Source: J029 sp964482495
GTDB taxonomy: Bacteria > Planctomycetota > UBA1135
Direction: 5' to 3'
DNA length: 64,000 nucleotides
Assembly (NCBI GenBank): GCA_964482495.1
Contig: CAYZXS010000012.1
Location: 20,998 to 84,997 of the forward strand
Shown: piece after piece, positions 1-7,943 of the stretch
Position numbering within the stretch: position 1 is the first letter of the stretch
Layout: each line of letters starts with the position of its first letter
Notes under the pieces: generated by a model
The model's input: only the letters and a program-made list of their open reading frames with translations
Told to the model about the DNA's origin: nothing
Databases searched by the model: none
Translations under genes and position numbers: made by a program

Positions 1-1900
1 TCATGCGCAGCAGGCTCAGCTGCTCGGCGTCCAGCTCGGCCTGCTCGGCGGCGCGGACCCGCTCCTGGGCGGCGAAGTCGGCGGCGCCGGTCCGCAGGGG
101 GGCGGTGAGGGCGGCCTCGCCGAGGTCGGCGCGCTCGCCCGGGTCGGCGGCGAGGTCGTGCAGGCCGGCGTGGCTGGCGGCGTCGGCGCCGGGGCGGAGG
201 CGGGCGCGCCACTTGAGCGCGCCGTCGCGGATGGCGAGGCGGGACTCGTCGCGGGCCAGGTGCAGCGGCGCGGTGGCCGGGGCGGCGCGGCCGAGGGAGA
301 GCAGCAGCGCCGGCACGTCGGCGAGGTGGGCCGGCGGCAGCTCGCGCGGGGCGACGCCGGAGCCCCAGAGCACGAAGGGGACCCGGAGCAGCGGATCGTA
401 GAGGGAGTTGGCGTGCTCCATCAGGCCGTGCTCGCCGAAGTGCTCGCCGTGGTCGGAGGTGAAGAGCAGGACCGAGGGGCGGCCGCCGGCCTCGATGCGG
501 GCGAGCAGCCGGCCGAGGTTGTGGTCGACGAACTCGACCTCCTCGCGGTACAGGGCGGCCAGGTAGGCGGCGCCGGCCGCGGCGGCCTCGCGGTCCGCTG
601 GGGCGGCGGAGGCCAGGTCGCGTTCGATCGCGGCGGTCAGGTCGATGCCGGCGCGGCCGAAGCGGTCGAGGGCGTAGCGCGCGGGCAGCTCCAGGCCGTC
701 GGTGTGGCGGCCGCGGAAGGGGGCGGGCGCGCCGTAGGGCGTGTGCGGGTCCATGTAGTGGACGAAGACGAAGGCCGGGCGCGGCGACGCGAAGAGCTGC
801 TCGAGGCCGAGCAGGGCGCGCTCAGTGATGCGGGCGCCCGAGCCGCGGGTGGCGCTGTCGCGTTCGAGGGCGGCGAAGTCGCGCAGGACCGTGCCGCCGA
901 TCAGGACCCGGAGCAGGGGCTGCGGCAGCAGCCAACCGAGCACCGTGTGGCGGTCGATGCGGTCGAGGAAGAGGCGGGCCGAGCCGGCGTGGGCGACGGC
1001 GGTGTCGTCGTAGAGCTCCCAGCCGCGGCCGAAGCCGGCGGCGGCGCGCAGCAGGCCGTTGCTGACGAAGCCGGCGGTGCGGTAGCCGCGGTCGCGGAAG
1101 GACTCGCTGAGCAGCGGCAGCTCGGGCGGCAGCAGGCCGATGTTGCTGCGTACGCCGTGGGCGGCGGCGCCGGTCCCGGTGAGCATGCCGACGTGGCCGG
1201 GCAGGGTCTGGTTCGAGCTGGAGAGGGCGTAGGGAGCCCAGGCGCCCTCGGCGCGCAGCCGGTCGAGGGTGGGCGTGGCGGCGGCCGGGTCGAGGATGGC
1301 GTCGGCGCGCAGGGTGTCGACCGAGATCAGGTAGACGTCGGGCCGGTCGGGGCCGAGGTGGAGGGCGGCGTCGGCGGCGACGGCGGCCGGGTCGGCGGGG
1401 TCGGGGATCGCCGCCGGAGGCAGCCCGCGCGGGCCGAGGTCCGGGTGGCCGGGGAAGAGCAGCAGGCCGGCGGGGTAGGCGAAGGCGGCGGCGAGCAGCA
1501 GGGCCTGGACCAGCCGGCGCGGCGGGTCGAGGCGCTCGCCGAGGCGCGGGGCGGCCAGGAACAGCAGCGCCGGCACGATGGTGATCACCGCCAGCCGCGG
1601 CAGCAGCGGGCCGCCGTCCAGGAACAGGAAGTTGTGGGTCAGCGGCCCCAGGCCGACGCCCCAGCCGATCCAGAAGGCCGTGCCGTTCCGCGGCGCCTGC
1701 GCCGGCTGTCGCAGCTTCGCCAGCAGCACCACCGGCGGCCACACCAGCAGCCCCGCCAGCAAGGCGCCGGCGACGCAGGCGCCCAGGACCTCGGCGCCGA
1801 ACACCTCGGCGTCGAAGGGCAGCCGCAACAGCCCCTGCACCAAGCCCAGAGCGACCGCCCCGGCCAAGACCCGCACGAAAGCCCCACCCCAACTCCTCAT
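1..1900 (-). CDS. membrane-anchored sulfatase / alkaline-phosphatase superfamily protein (3' end outside window)
   Basis: The frame is open from ATG 1900 to the window edge (633 codons), so the C-terminus is missing. The first ~155 residues hold about five hydrophobic segments, followed by an alkaline-phosphatase-superfamily domain. Visible motifs are PDVYLISVDTLRADAI (first metal-binding aspartate), QTLPGHVGMLTG (nucleophile region), FVHYMDPHTPY and LLFTSDHGEHFGEHG (second metal site). The nucleophile position is Thr in TLPGH, not the Cys of the CxPxR formylglycine signature, so it may be a phosphate- or phosphoester-type enzyme and not a true sulfatase; this is inference. A TAAAGT box ends 6 nt before the ATG and no Shine-Dalgarno is visible, which supports this start. 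The gene lies just downstream of the REP-like element at 1911-1975. The substrate cannot be told. Confidence 0.85.
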   Translation of the reverse strand, partial: MRSWGGAFVRVLAGAVALGLVQGLLRLPFDAEVFGAEVLGACVAGALLAGLLVWPPVVLLAKLRQPAQAPRNGTAFWIGWGVGLGPLTHNFLFLDGGPLLPRLAVITIVPALLFLAAPRLGERLDPPRRLVQALLLAAAFAYPAGLLLFPGHPDLGPRGLPPAAIPDPADPAAVAADAALHLGPDRPDVYLISVDTLRADAILDPAAATPTLDRLRAEGAWAPYALSSSNQTLPGHVGMLTGTGAAAHGVRSNIGLLPPELPLLSESFRDRGYRTAGFVSNGLLRAAAGFGRGWELYDDTAVAHAGSARLFLDRIDRHTVLGWLLPQPLLRVLIGGTVLRDFAALERDSATRGSGARITERALLGLEQLFASPRPAFVFVHYMDPHTPYGAPAPFRGRHTDGLELPARYALDRFGRAGIDLTAAIERDLASAAPADREAAAAGAAYLAALYREEVEFVDHNLGRLLARIEAGGRPSVLLFTSDHGEHFGEHGLMEHANSLYDPLLRVPFVLWGSGVAPRELPPAHLADVPALLLSLGRAAPATAPLHLARDESRLAIRDGALKWRARLRPGADAASHAGLHDLAADPGERADLGEAALTAPLRTGAADFAAQERVRAAEQAELDAEQLSLLRM

Positions 1901-1906
1901 GCGCCC

Positions 1907-1912
1907 ACTTTA
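1907..1912 (-). promoter_or_regulatory. -10 box (TAAAGT) for leaderless sulfatase-like gene
   Basis: TAAAGT lies 6 nt upstream of the ATG at 1900, which puts the predicted transcription start on the A of the start codon. Its last two bases coincide with the end of the adjacent palindromic element. No -35 hexamer was recognised. Confidence 0.5.
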
Positions 1913-1972
1913 GGGGTCAGACATCGATTGTTAAGAGGAGTACGACGTCTATTTTCAATCGATGTCTGACCC

Positions 1973-1975
<3 letters not shown>
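1911..1975. repeat. REP-like palindromic element, copy 1
   Basis: Two perfect 20-bp arms, TAGGGGTCAGACATCGATTG at 1911-1930 and its reverse complement at 1956-1975, enclose a 25-nt AT-richer loop. The same GGGGTCAGACATCGATTG core recurs at 44649-44666. Such dispersed intergenic palindromes resemble REP/REPIN elements mobilised in trans by IS200-like (RAYT) transposases, but no such transposase is in this window. The right end supplies the TAG stop (1973-1975) of the neighbouring aminopeptidase gene, and the left end provides the -10 box of the sulfatase-like gene. It could also act as a hairpin terminator. Confidence 0.8.
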
Positions 1976-3319
<1,344 letters not shown>

Positions 3320-3347
3320 GAGTGGCCGATTCTACGAGGGGTCTGGG

Positions 3348-4532
3348 ATGATGTTGGCCGTGGACGCGCCCCTCTACCTCGACCACGCCGCCACCGCGCC
3401 GCCGCTGCCGGAGGCGGTGGACGCCTTCACCCGCACCGCGCGCGAGGCCTTCGCCAACCCCGGCTCCCCCCACGCCGCCGGCGCCGACGCCGCCCGCGAG
3501 CTGGAGCGGGCCCGGCGCGAGCTGAAAGCGGCCTTCGGGGCCGACGGCTACCGCGTGGTCTTCACCGGCACGGGCACCGAGAGCGACCACCTCGGCATCC
3601 AGGGCTTGGCCCGGCGCCAGCAGAAGAAGGCGGCGCGGGGGGCGACCAGCGGCGCGCCGCGGATCCTGATCGGCGCCAACGAGCACCCCGCCTCGCGCGA
3701 TGCCGCCCTCGCCCTGGAAGCCGAGGGCTTCGCCGTCGCCGAGATCCCGGTCGACCAAGGCGGCGTGGTCCGCCCCGCCGCCCTGCAGCCGCTGCTGGAC
3801 CCCGGCGTCGCCCTCGTCAGCGTCATGTGGGCCAACAACGAGGTCGGCGGCATGAACCCCGTCCCCGAGCTGGTGGCGCTGACGCGCGCCCTGGCCCCGC
3901 ACGCCGCCTTCCACTGCGACGCCGTGCAGGCCGCCGGCAAGCGCCCCGAGCCCCTGAGCCTGCTCGGCGCCGACGCCATCGCCGTGGCCGCCCACAAGAT
4001 CGGCGGCGTGCGCGGTTGCGCGGCCCTCTTGCTGCGCGACGGCGGCCCGCAGCCGGTGCCCGCCTTCGTCGGCGGCGGCCACGAGAGCGGCCTGCGCTCC
4101 GGCACCGAGAACGTCATGGGCGCCGCCGCCTTCGCCGCCGCCGCCCGCGTCCGGCGCGAGCGCATGGACGCCGACCCGCGCCGCTACCTCGACCGGCGCG
4201 CCCGGCTGCTCGCGCTGCTGCGCCAGGTCGCGCCCGACCTGGTCGTGCTCGGCCCCGAGGACGAAGCCGAGGTCCAGGGCTCGATCCTGTCCCTCGCCTT
4301 CCCCGGCGCGCGCGCCGAGCCCCTGCTGCACCAGCTCGAGACCCAGGGCATCTTGGTCGGCAGCGGCAGCGCCTGCAGCCACGGCGGCCACAGCGAGTCG
4401 CCCGTGCTCGCGGCGATGGACTTCCCCGAGGCCCTGCGCAACTCGGTGCTCCGAATCTCCCTCGACGGCACCGAGACCGACGCCGAGCTCGAACGCGTCC
4501 GCGCCGCGCTCGAAGCCTGCCTCAGTCGCTGA
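3348..4532 (+). CDS. cysteine desulfurase (NifS/IscS-type class V aminotransferase)
   Basis: The product (394 residues) is a PLP enzyme predicted to take sulfur from cysteine for Fe-S cluster or thio-cofactor assembly. It begins in the typical way with LYLDHAATAPP. It contains MWANNEVGG, FHCDAVQAAGK (PLP-contact Asp), AHKIGGVRG (Schiff-base Lys217) and GSGSACSHGG, which carries the sulfur-accepting Cys343 in a short group-I/II loop. I chose ATG 3348 because GAGGGG lies about 8 nt upstream; an in-frame ATG at 3318 would overlap the start codon of the divergent aminopeptidase. No isc or suf partners are adjacent. Its 3' end overlaps that of the convergent kinase gene by 11 bp. Cysteine desulfurases also feed selenium delivery in some bacteria, but nothing here shows that role. 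Confidence 0.92.
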   Translation: MMLAVDAPLYLDHAATAPPLPEAVDAFTRTAREAFANPGSPHAAGADAARELERARRELKAAFGADGYRVVFTGTGTESDHLGIQGLARRQQKKAARGATSGAPRILIGANEHPASRDAALALEAEGFAVAEIPVDQGGVVRPAALQPLLDPGVALVSVMWANNEVGGMNPVPELVALTRALAPHAAFHCDAVQAAGKRPEPLSLLGADAIAVAAHKIGGVRGCAALLLRDGGPQPVPAFVGGGHESGLRSGTENVMGAAAFAAAARVRRERMDADPRRYLDRRARLLALLRQVAPDLVVLGPEDEAEVQGSILSLAFPGARAEPLLHQLETQGILVGSGSACSHGGHSESPVLAAMDFPEALRNSVLRISLDGTETDAELERVRAALEACLSR

Positions 4533-6588
4533 AGCCCGAGTCGAACCTGCCCTGCTCACGCCGCAGGATGGCCAGGTGGCTGTCCGAGGTCTGGAAGTCG
4601 GCGTGCTCCTCGCCCAGCACCTGGCGCAGGCCCGCGTGGGCCTCGACCAGGCAGGCCTCGGCCTCCGCCAGCCGGCCGAGCTCCATCAGCACGACGCCCA
4701 GGCCGTCGAGCGAGGTCAGGGCGTAGGGGTAGTCGGCGCCGTGCTGCGCCGCGAGGCCCCGCCAGGCCTGGCGCATCAGCGGCTCCGCCTCCTCGAGCCG
4801 GCGCTGGCGGCGGTAGTGGTCGGCTAGGTTGTTCATCGCCGTCAGGGTCATCGGGTGGTCCTCACCGAGCAAGCGCCGGTCGGCCTCGAGCACGGCCAGG
4901 AGGTGAGCCTCGGCCGCGGCCGGATCGCCGCGGGCGTCCAGCACCAAGGCCAGGTTGTTGCGCACCGTCAGGCTGAACTCGTGGTCGGGGCCGTAGTGGC
5001 GCAGGTAGCCGTCGAGGGCCCGGACGTAGAGCGGCTCGGCCTCGTCCAGCCGGTCCAGGTCGTGATAGAGCAGGGCTAGGTTGTTGCGGGAACCGTGGGT
5101 CTCGGGGTGGTCGTCGCCGTAGAGCTCGGCGGTGTGCGCGACCGACTCGGCCAGCAGCGGCTCGGCGCGCTCCAACTCCCCCATCGCCCAATAGACGCCG
5201 CCGATGGAGTCGAGCAGCCGCAGGCGCACCGCCGGCTGGCCGGCCAGGTCGCCGCGGATGCGCTCGGCGCCCCGGTCGAGGAGCTCGCGCACGGTCATCT
5301 GCCGGCCGCGGTTCTGCGCCGGATCGCTCTCCTCGAACAGCGCCAGCAGGAAGTCCAGGGTCTCGCCGGCGGTCAGGGCTTCGGTCTCGGCGGCGGTCGC
5401 CGCGAGGTCGGCGGCGTCGCGCTGGTCCTGGACCTGGACCAGCAAGGTCGTGATCACGGCAAGCGCCGCGGCGACGGTGGCGCCGGTGACGCTGGTCACC
5501 GGGTGACGGCGCGCCCACTTGGCGCCGCGCAGCAGCCGGCTCGGCGGCCGGGCCAGGACCGGCGAGCCGCCGAGGAAGCGGTCGAGGTCCGCGCCGAGCT
5601 CCGCCATCGAGGCGTAGCGGCGGTCCGGGTTCTTCTCCAGGCACTTCATGCAGATCAGCGCCAGCGGGCGCGGCACCCGGGAGCGGAGCTTGCGCGGTTC
5701 GGCGGGGTCCTCCGCCTGGATCTTCCGGATCACCTGCTGGCAGGTGTCGCCCTCGAAGGGGCGCCGGAGGGTCAGCCACTCATAGAGGGTGGCGCCGAGG
5801 CTGAAGACGTCGCTGCGCTGGTCGAGCTGGGCGCGCTGGCCGCTGGCCTGCTCCGGGCTCATGTAGTACGGAGTGCCCGCCAGGTCGCCGGTGCGGGACA
5901 GGCCCAGCTGGTCCTGCACCTTCGCCAGGCCGAAGTCGGCCACCTTGGGCTCGCCCCGCTCGGTCAACAGGATGTTCGACGGCTTCAGGTCGCGGTGGAT
6001 GACGCCTTGCTCGTGGGCGTGCTGGAGCGCGTCGACGATGCGCCGGAAGCCGCGAGCGAGCGCGCGGTAATCGACCCGTGACGGCCCGCGGCGCTGGCGG
6101 TCCCGGTCGATGGCGTGCGCCAGCGTGGCGCCTTCCGCGACTCGCTCTTGGGCGATCCAGTGGATCCCGGCGGTCTCGCCGACGGCGTAGGTCTGGACGA
6201 TGGCCGAGTGGCTCAGCCGGCCGCCGGCCTCCGCTTCCCGCTGGAATCGGTGCAAGAGGAGCGGCGACGCGCTGAGCTCCGGCTTCAGCAGCTTGAGGGC
6301 CACCCGCCGCTTCAACGCCGCCTCCTCTGCCAGCCAGACGGTGCCCATGCCGCCCTCCCCCAGCGGCCGCACCAGGGTGTAGCCGCCGAGCGGGTGGCCG
6401 GGCTGGAACGCGGGCGCAGGGCTCGCCGCGCCGACCTCCAGGGCTTGGAGATCCTCGATCATGCGTCGCACCGGCCAGCGCTGGGAGCCCGGCTGGCGCT
6501 CTAGGAAGGCCTCCGGGTCGAGGGCCGGGTCTTCCTGCTTCGCGCGGCGGTAGGCCTGGAAGGCGATCTCCGTTCGGCTTCGGGACAT
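4522..6588 (-). CDS. transmembrane serine/threonine protein kinase with TPR domain
   Basis: This is a 688-residue PknB-like signalling kinase with a C-terminal protein-interaction domain. The kinase domain (~70-340) has GEGGMG (77-82), VALK with ATP-binding Lys99, HRDLKPSN with catalytic Asp200, DFG (218-220) and the activation segment GTPYYMSPEQASG. A basic stretch and one transmembrane helix follow at about 363-385. The distal part (~430-670) contains kinesin-light-chain-type tetratricopeptide repeats with motifs such as RNNLALLYHDLDRLDEAEP. I used ATG 6588 and rejected the in-frame TTG at 6600; no Shine-Dalgarno is clear. It is divergent from a small protein and an ECF-like sigma factor, a pairing seen often in Planctomycetota, with a palindrome between them. 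The sensed signal is unknown. Confidence 0.93.
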   Translation of the reverse strand: MSRSRTEIAFQAYRRAKQEDPALDPEAFLERQPGSQRWPVRRMIEDLQALEVGAASPAPAFQPGHPLGGYTLVRPLGEGGMGTVWLAEEAALKRRVALKLLKPELSASPLLLHRFQREAEAGGRLSHSAIVQTYAVGETAGIHWIAQERVAEGATLAHAIDRDRQRRGPSRVDYRALARGFRRIVDALQHAHEQGVIHRDLKPSNILLTERGEPKVADFGLAKVQDQLGLSRTGDLAGTPYYMSPEQASGQRAQLDQRSDVFSLGATLYEWLTLRRPFEGDTCQQVIRKIQAEDPAEPRKLRSRVPRPLALICMKCLEKNPDRRYASMAELGADLDRFLGGSPVLARPPSRLLRGAKWARRHPVTSVTGATVAAALAVITTLLVQVQDQRDAADLAATAAETEALTAGETLDFLLALFEESDPAQNRGRQMTVRELLDRGAERIRGDLAGQPAVRLRLLDSIGGVYWAMGELERAEPLLAESVAHTAELYGDDHPETHGSRNNLALLYHDLDRLDEAEPLYVRALDGYLRHYGPDHEFSLTVRNNLALVLDARGDPAAAEAHLLAVLEADRRLLGEDHPMTLTAMNNLADHYRRQRRLEEAEPLMRQAWRGLAAQHGADYPYALTSLDGLGVVLMELGRLAEAEACLVEAHAGLRQVLGEEHADFQTSDSHLAILRREQGRFDSGFSD

Positions 6589-6676
6589 GGCAAGGAACAA
6601 CGGGTGGCGGTTGAGTCAGCGCGGGCGGGTCCAACCCATCCAGACTCCGCGGCCGGCCGAAATGGACAGGAAATCC

Positions 6677-6688
6677 AGCGGATCCGCT
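6677..6688. promoter_or_regulatory. 12-bp perfect palindrome in divergent promoter region (candidate operator)
   Basis: AGCGGATCCGCT is perfectly self-complementary. It sits between the start of the kinase gene and the small + strand gene at 6778. Its dyad symmetry and position suggest binding by a dimeric regulator, but no regulator can be named. Confidence 0.3.
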
Positions 6689-6777
6689 ATTTACGGATTC
6701 CTATGAACCGCGTCACGCCCGGCCCGGGCTCCCTTTTCCCTGGTGTCCCGTTTCCACCCTCCAACCCGGAGCGAACC

Positions 6778-7068
6778 ATGAGATCCGACCTGCCCACCAT
6801 CCACGCCGCGCCGCGCCCGATCGGCTTCCTGCCGATCCGGGTCTCGCCGGCCTTCGCCCGCCAGCTGCGCCAGATCCACCGCCTCGAGCCGGTGATCGCC
6901 CAGCAGATCCGCGAGCAGGTCCTCGCCGCCATGGAGGCCGAGGGCCGGGTCCGGCGGCTGCTGGCGCGCTTCCGGATCCTGCAGCGCCGCCGCCGCGCCT
7001 TGCTCACCTTCCCGAAGCCGTGCCGCCCGGCGGAAGGCGAAGCCCTGGGCCTGCGTCGTGCTTCCTGA
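6778..7068 (+). CDS. small basic hypothetical protein
   Basis: This 96-residue protein is not recognised. The start at ATG 6778 has CGGAG about 7 nt upstream. It is rich in Arg and Ala and is predicted mostly helical in the middle (LRQIHRLEPVIAQQIREQVLAAMEAEG), with a very basic segment RFRILQRRRRALL. It has no signal peptide or membrane helix. Its 3' end overlaps the earliest possible start of the sigma-factor gene (7058), so the two may be co-transcribed and translationally coupled. A role as a partner of the sigma factor is possible from context only. Confidence 0.5.
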   Translation: MRSDLPTIHAAPRPIGFLPIRVSPAFARQLRQIHRLEPVIAQQIREQVLAAMEAEGRVRRLLARFRILQRRRRALLTFPKPCRPAEGEALGLRRAS

Positions 7069-7879
7069 GCCTGCGAGCTCGAGCGGATTCCGCGCCGGCT
7101 GGCCTGGAATCCGCGATCATGGGGCGGCGGCGCCGCTGCCGCCCCTGCCGCCCCCCGTGCCTGGACCCCGCCGATCCGATCCGGACGCGGCCACCTTGGC
7201 CGCGCAGGTGGCCGCGGTGGCTGCCGAGCAGCTCGGCCCGGCCGGCGGCGCCGCCTTGGCCCGGCCGGAGAACCTCGCGGCGATCCGGCAGCGGCTCGCC
7301 GCAGGCCGCGACGAGGAGGACGCCGTGATGGGCGTGGCCTTCGAGTTGGCGAAGACGGACCGGGTGCTCGCCGACGAGTTCCTGGCGCCCTTCCTGGCGA
7401 CGATGTCCCGGCTCGGCCACCTGCAGCTCCGGCCGTCCTTGCGCCGCTTCCTCGACACCGGCGACCTGGTCCAGTCCGTGCTCGGCGGCCTGTGGCAGGA
7501 CCTGGCGCAGATCGAGTACCGCACCCGCGGGGAATTCCTCTCCTACCTCTCCCAGAGGCTGAAGTGGAAGGCGTCCGACCACGCACGCGGCCTGGAGGCA
7601 GGCCGGCGGCGCGAGGACCAGCGCGCCGAAGCGGACCTGGGTGAGCTGCTCCCGCTCGACGGCCCCGCCGGGCCGGCCTCCCGCGCCGGCGGCCGGGAAG
7701 ACCGCGAGCGCCTGCTCGCGGCGCTGCTGAAGCTGCCGCCACGCGACCGCCGCGCGCTCTCGCTCCAGCTGCGCGGGAGCACCACCCAGGAGATCGCCGA
7801 GGAGCTCGACCTCCGGCCCGACGCCACCCGCAAGCTGCTGCAACGGGCGGTCGAGCGCACGCGAGCGCTGATGGCCTGA
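7058..7879 (+). CDS. ECF-like RNA polymerase sigma factor (sigma-70 family)
   Basis: The product is about 240-273 residues, depending on the start. A region-2-like segment runs from LADEFLAPFLATMSRLG through LDTGDLVQSVLGGLWQDL to GEFLSYLSQRLKWKASDHAR. A region-4 helix-turn-helix follows in LLKLPPRDRRALSLQ and TTQEIAEELDLRPDATRKLL. This arrangement matches planctomycete-type ECF sigma factors linked to Ser/Thr kinases. GTG 7058 gives the longest form and overlaps the upstream gene; GTG 7157 is a plausible shorter start, because the first ~33 residues are Pro/Ala-rich and not conserved-looking. A divergent kinase gene lies 0.5 kb away, so control by phosphorylation is a reasonable inference. 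A hairpin terminator follows the stop. Confidence 0.82.
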   Translation: MLPEPASSSGFRAGWPGIRDHGAAAPLPPLPPPVPGPRRSDPDAATLAAQVAAVAAEQLGPAGGAALARPENLAAIRQRLAAGRDEEDAVMGVAFELAKTDRVLADEFLAPFLATMSRLGHLQLRPSLRRFLDTGDLVQSVLGGLWQDLAQIEYRTRGEFLSYLSQRLKWKASDHARGLEAGRRREDQRAEADLGELLPLDGPAGPASRAGGREDRERLLAALLKLPPRDRRALSLQLRGSTTQEIAEELDLRPDATRKLLQRAVERTRALMA

Positions 7880-7885
7880 GAAGAA

Positions 7886-7913
7886 GGCGGGGACTGTTTG
7901 ACCAGCCCCCGCC
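7886..7913. terminator. hairpin terminator between convergent genes
   Basis: GGCGGGG (7886-7892) pairs with CCCCGCC (7907-7913), extended by CTG/CAG inside, with a loop near TTTGAC. It lies between the convergent sigma-factor and nrdJ stop codons and could end transcription from both sides. It lacks a long U tract. Confidence 0.55.
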
Positions 7914-7943
7914 CAGAACCTCAGGAGGAAGAGACGACGCGAC

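Noticed and set aside
158..1969. Long + strand open frame of ~600 codons across the first 2 kb
   Set aside because: Its product is low-complexity Gly/Ala/Val/Arg sequence typical of an antisense shadow in GC-rich DNA; the minus strand carries clear sulfatase-like motifs.
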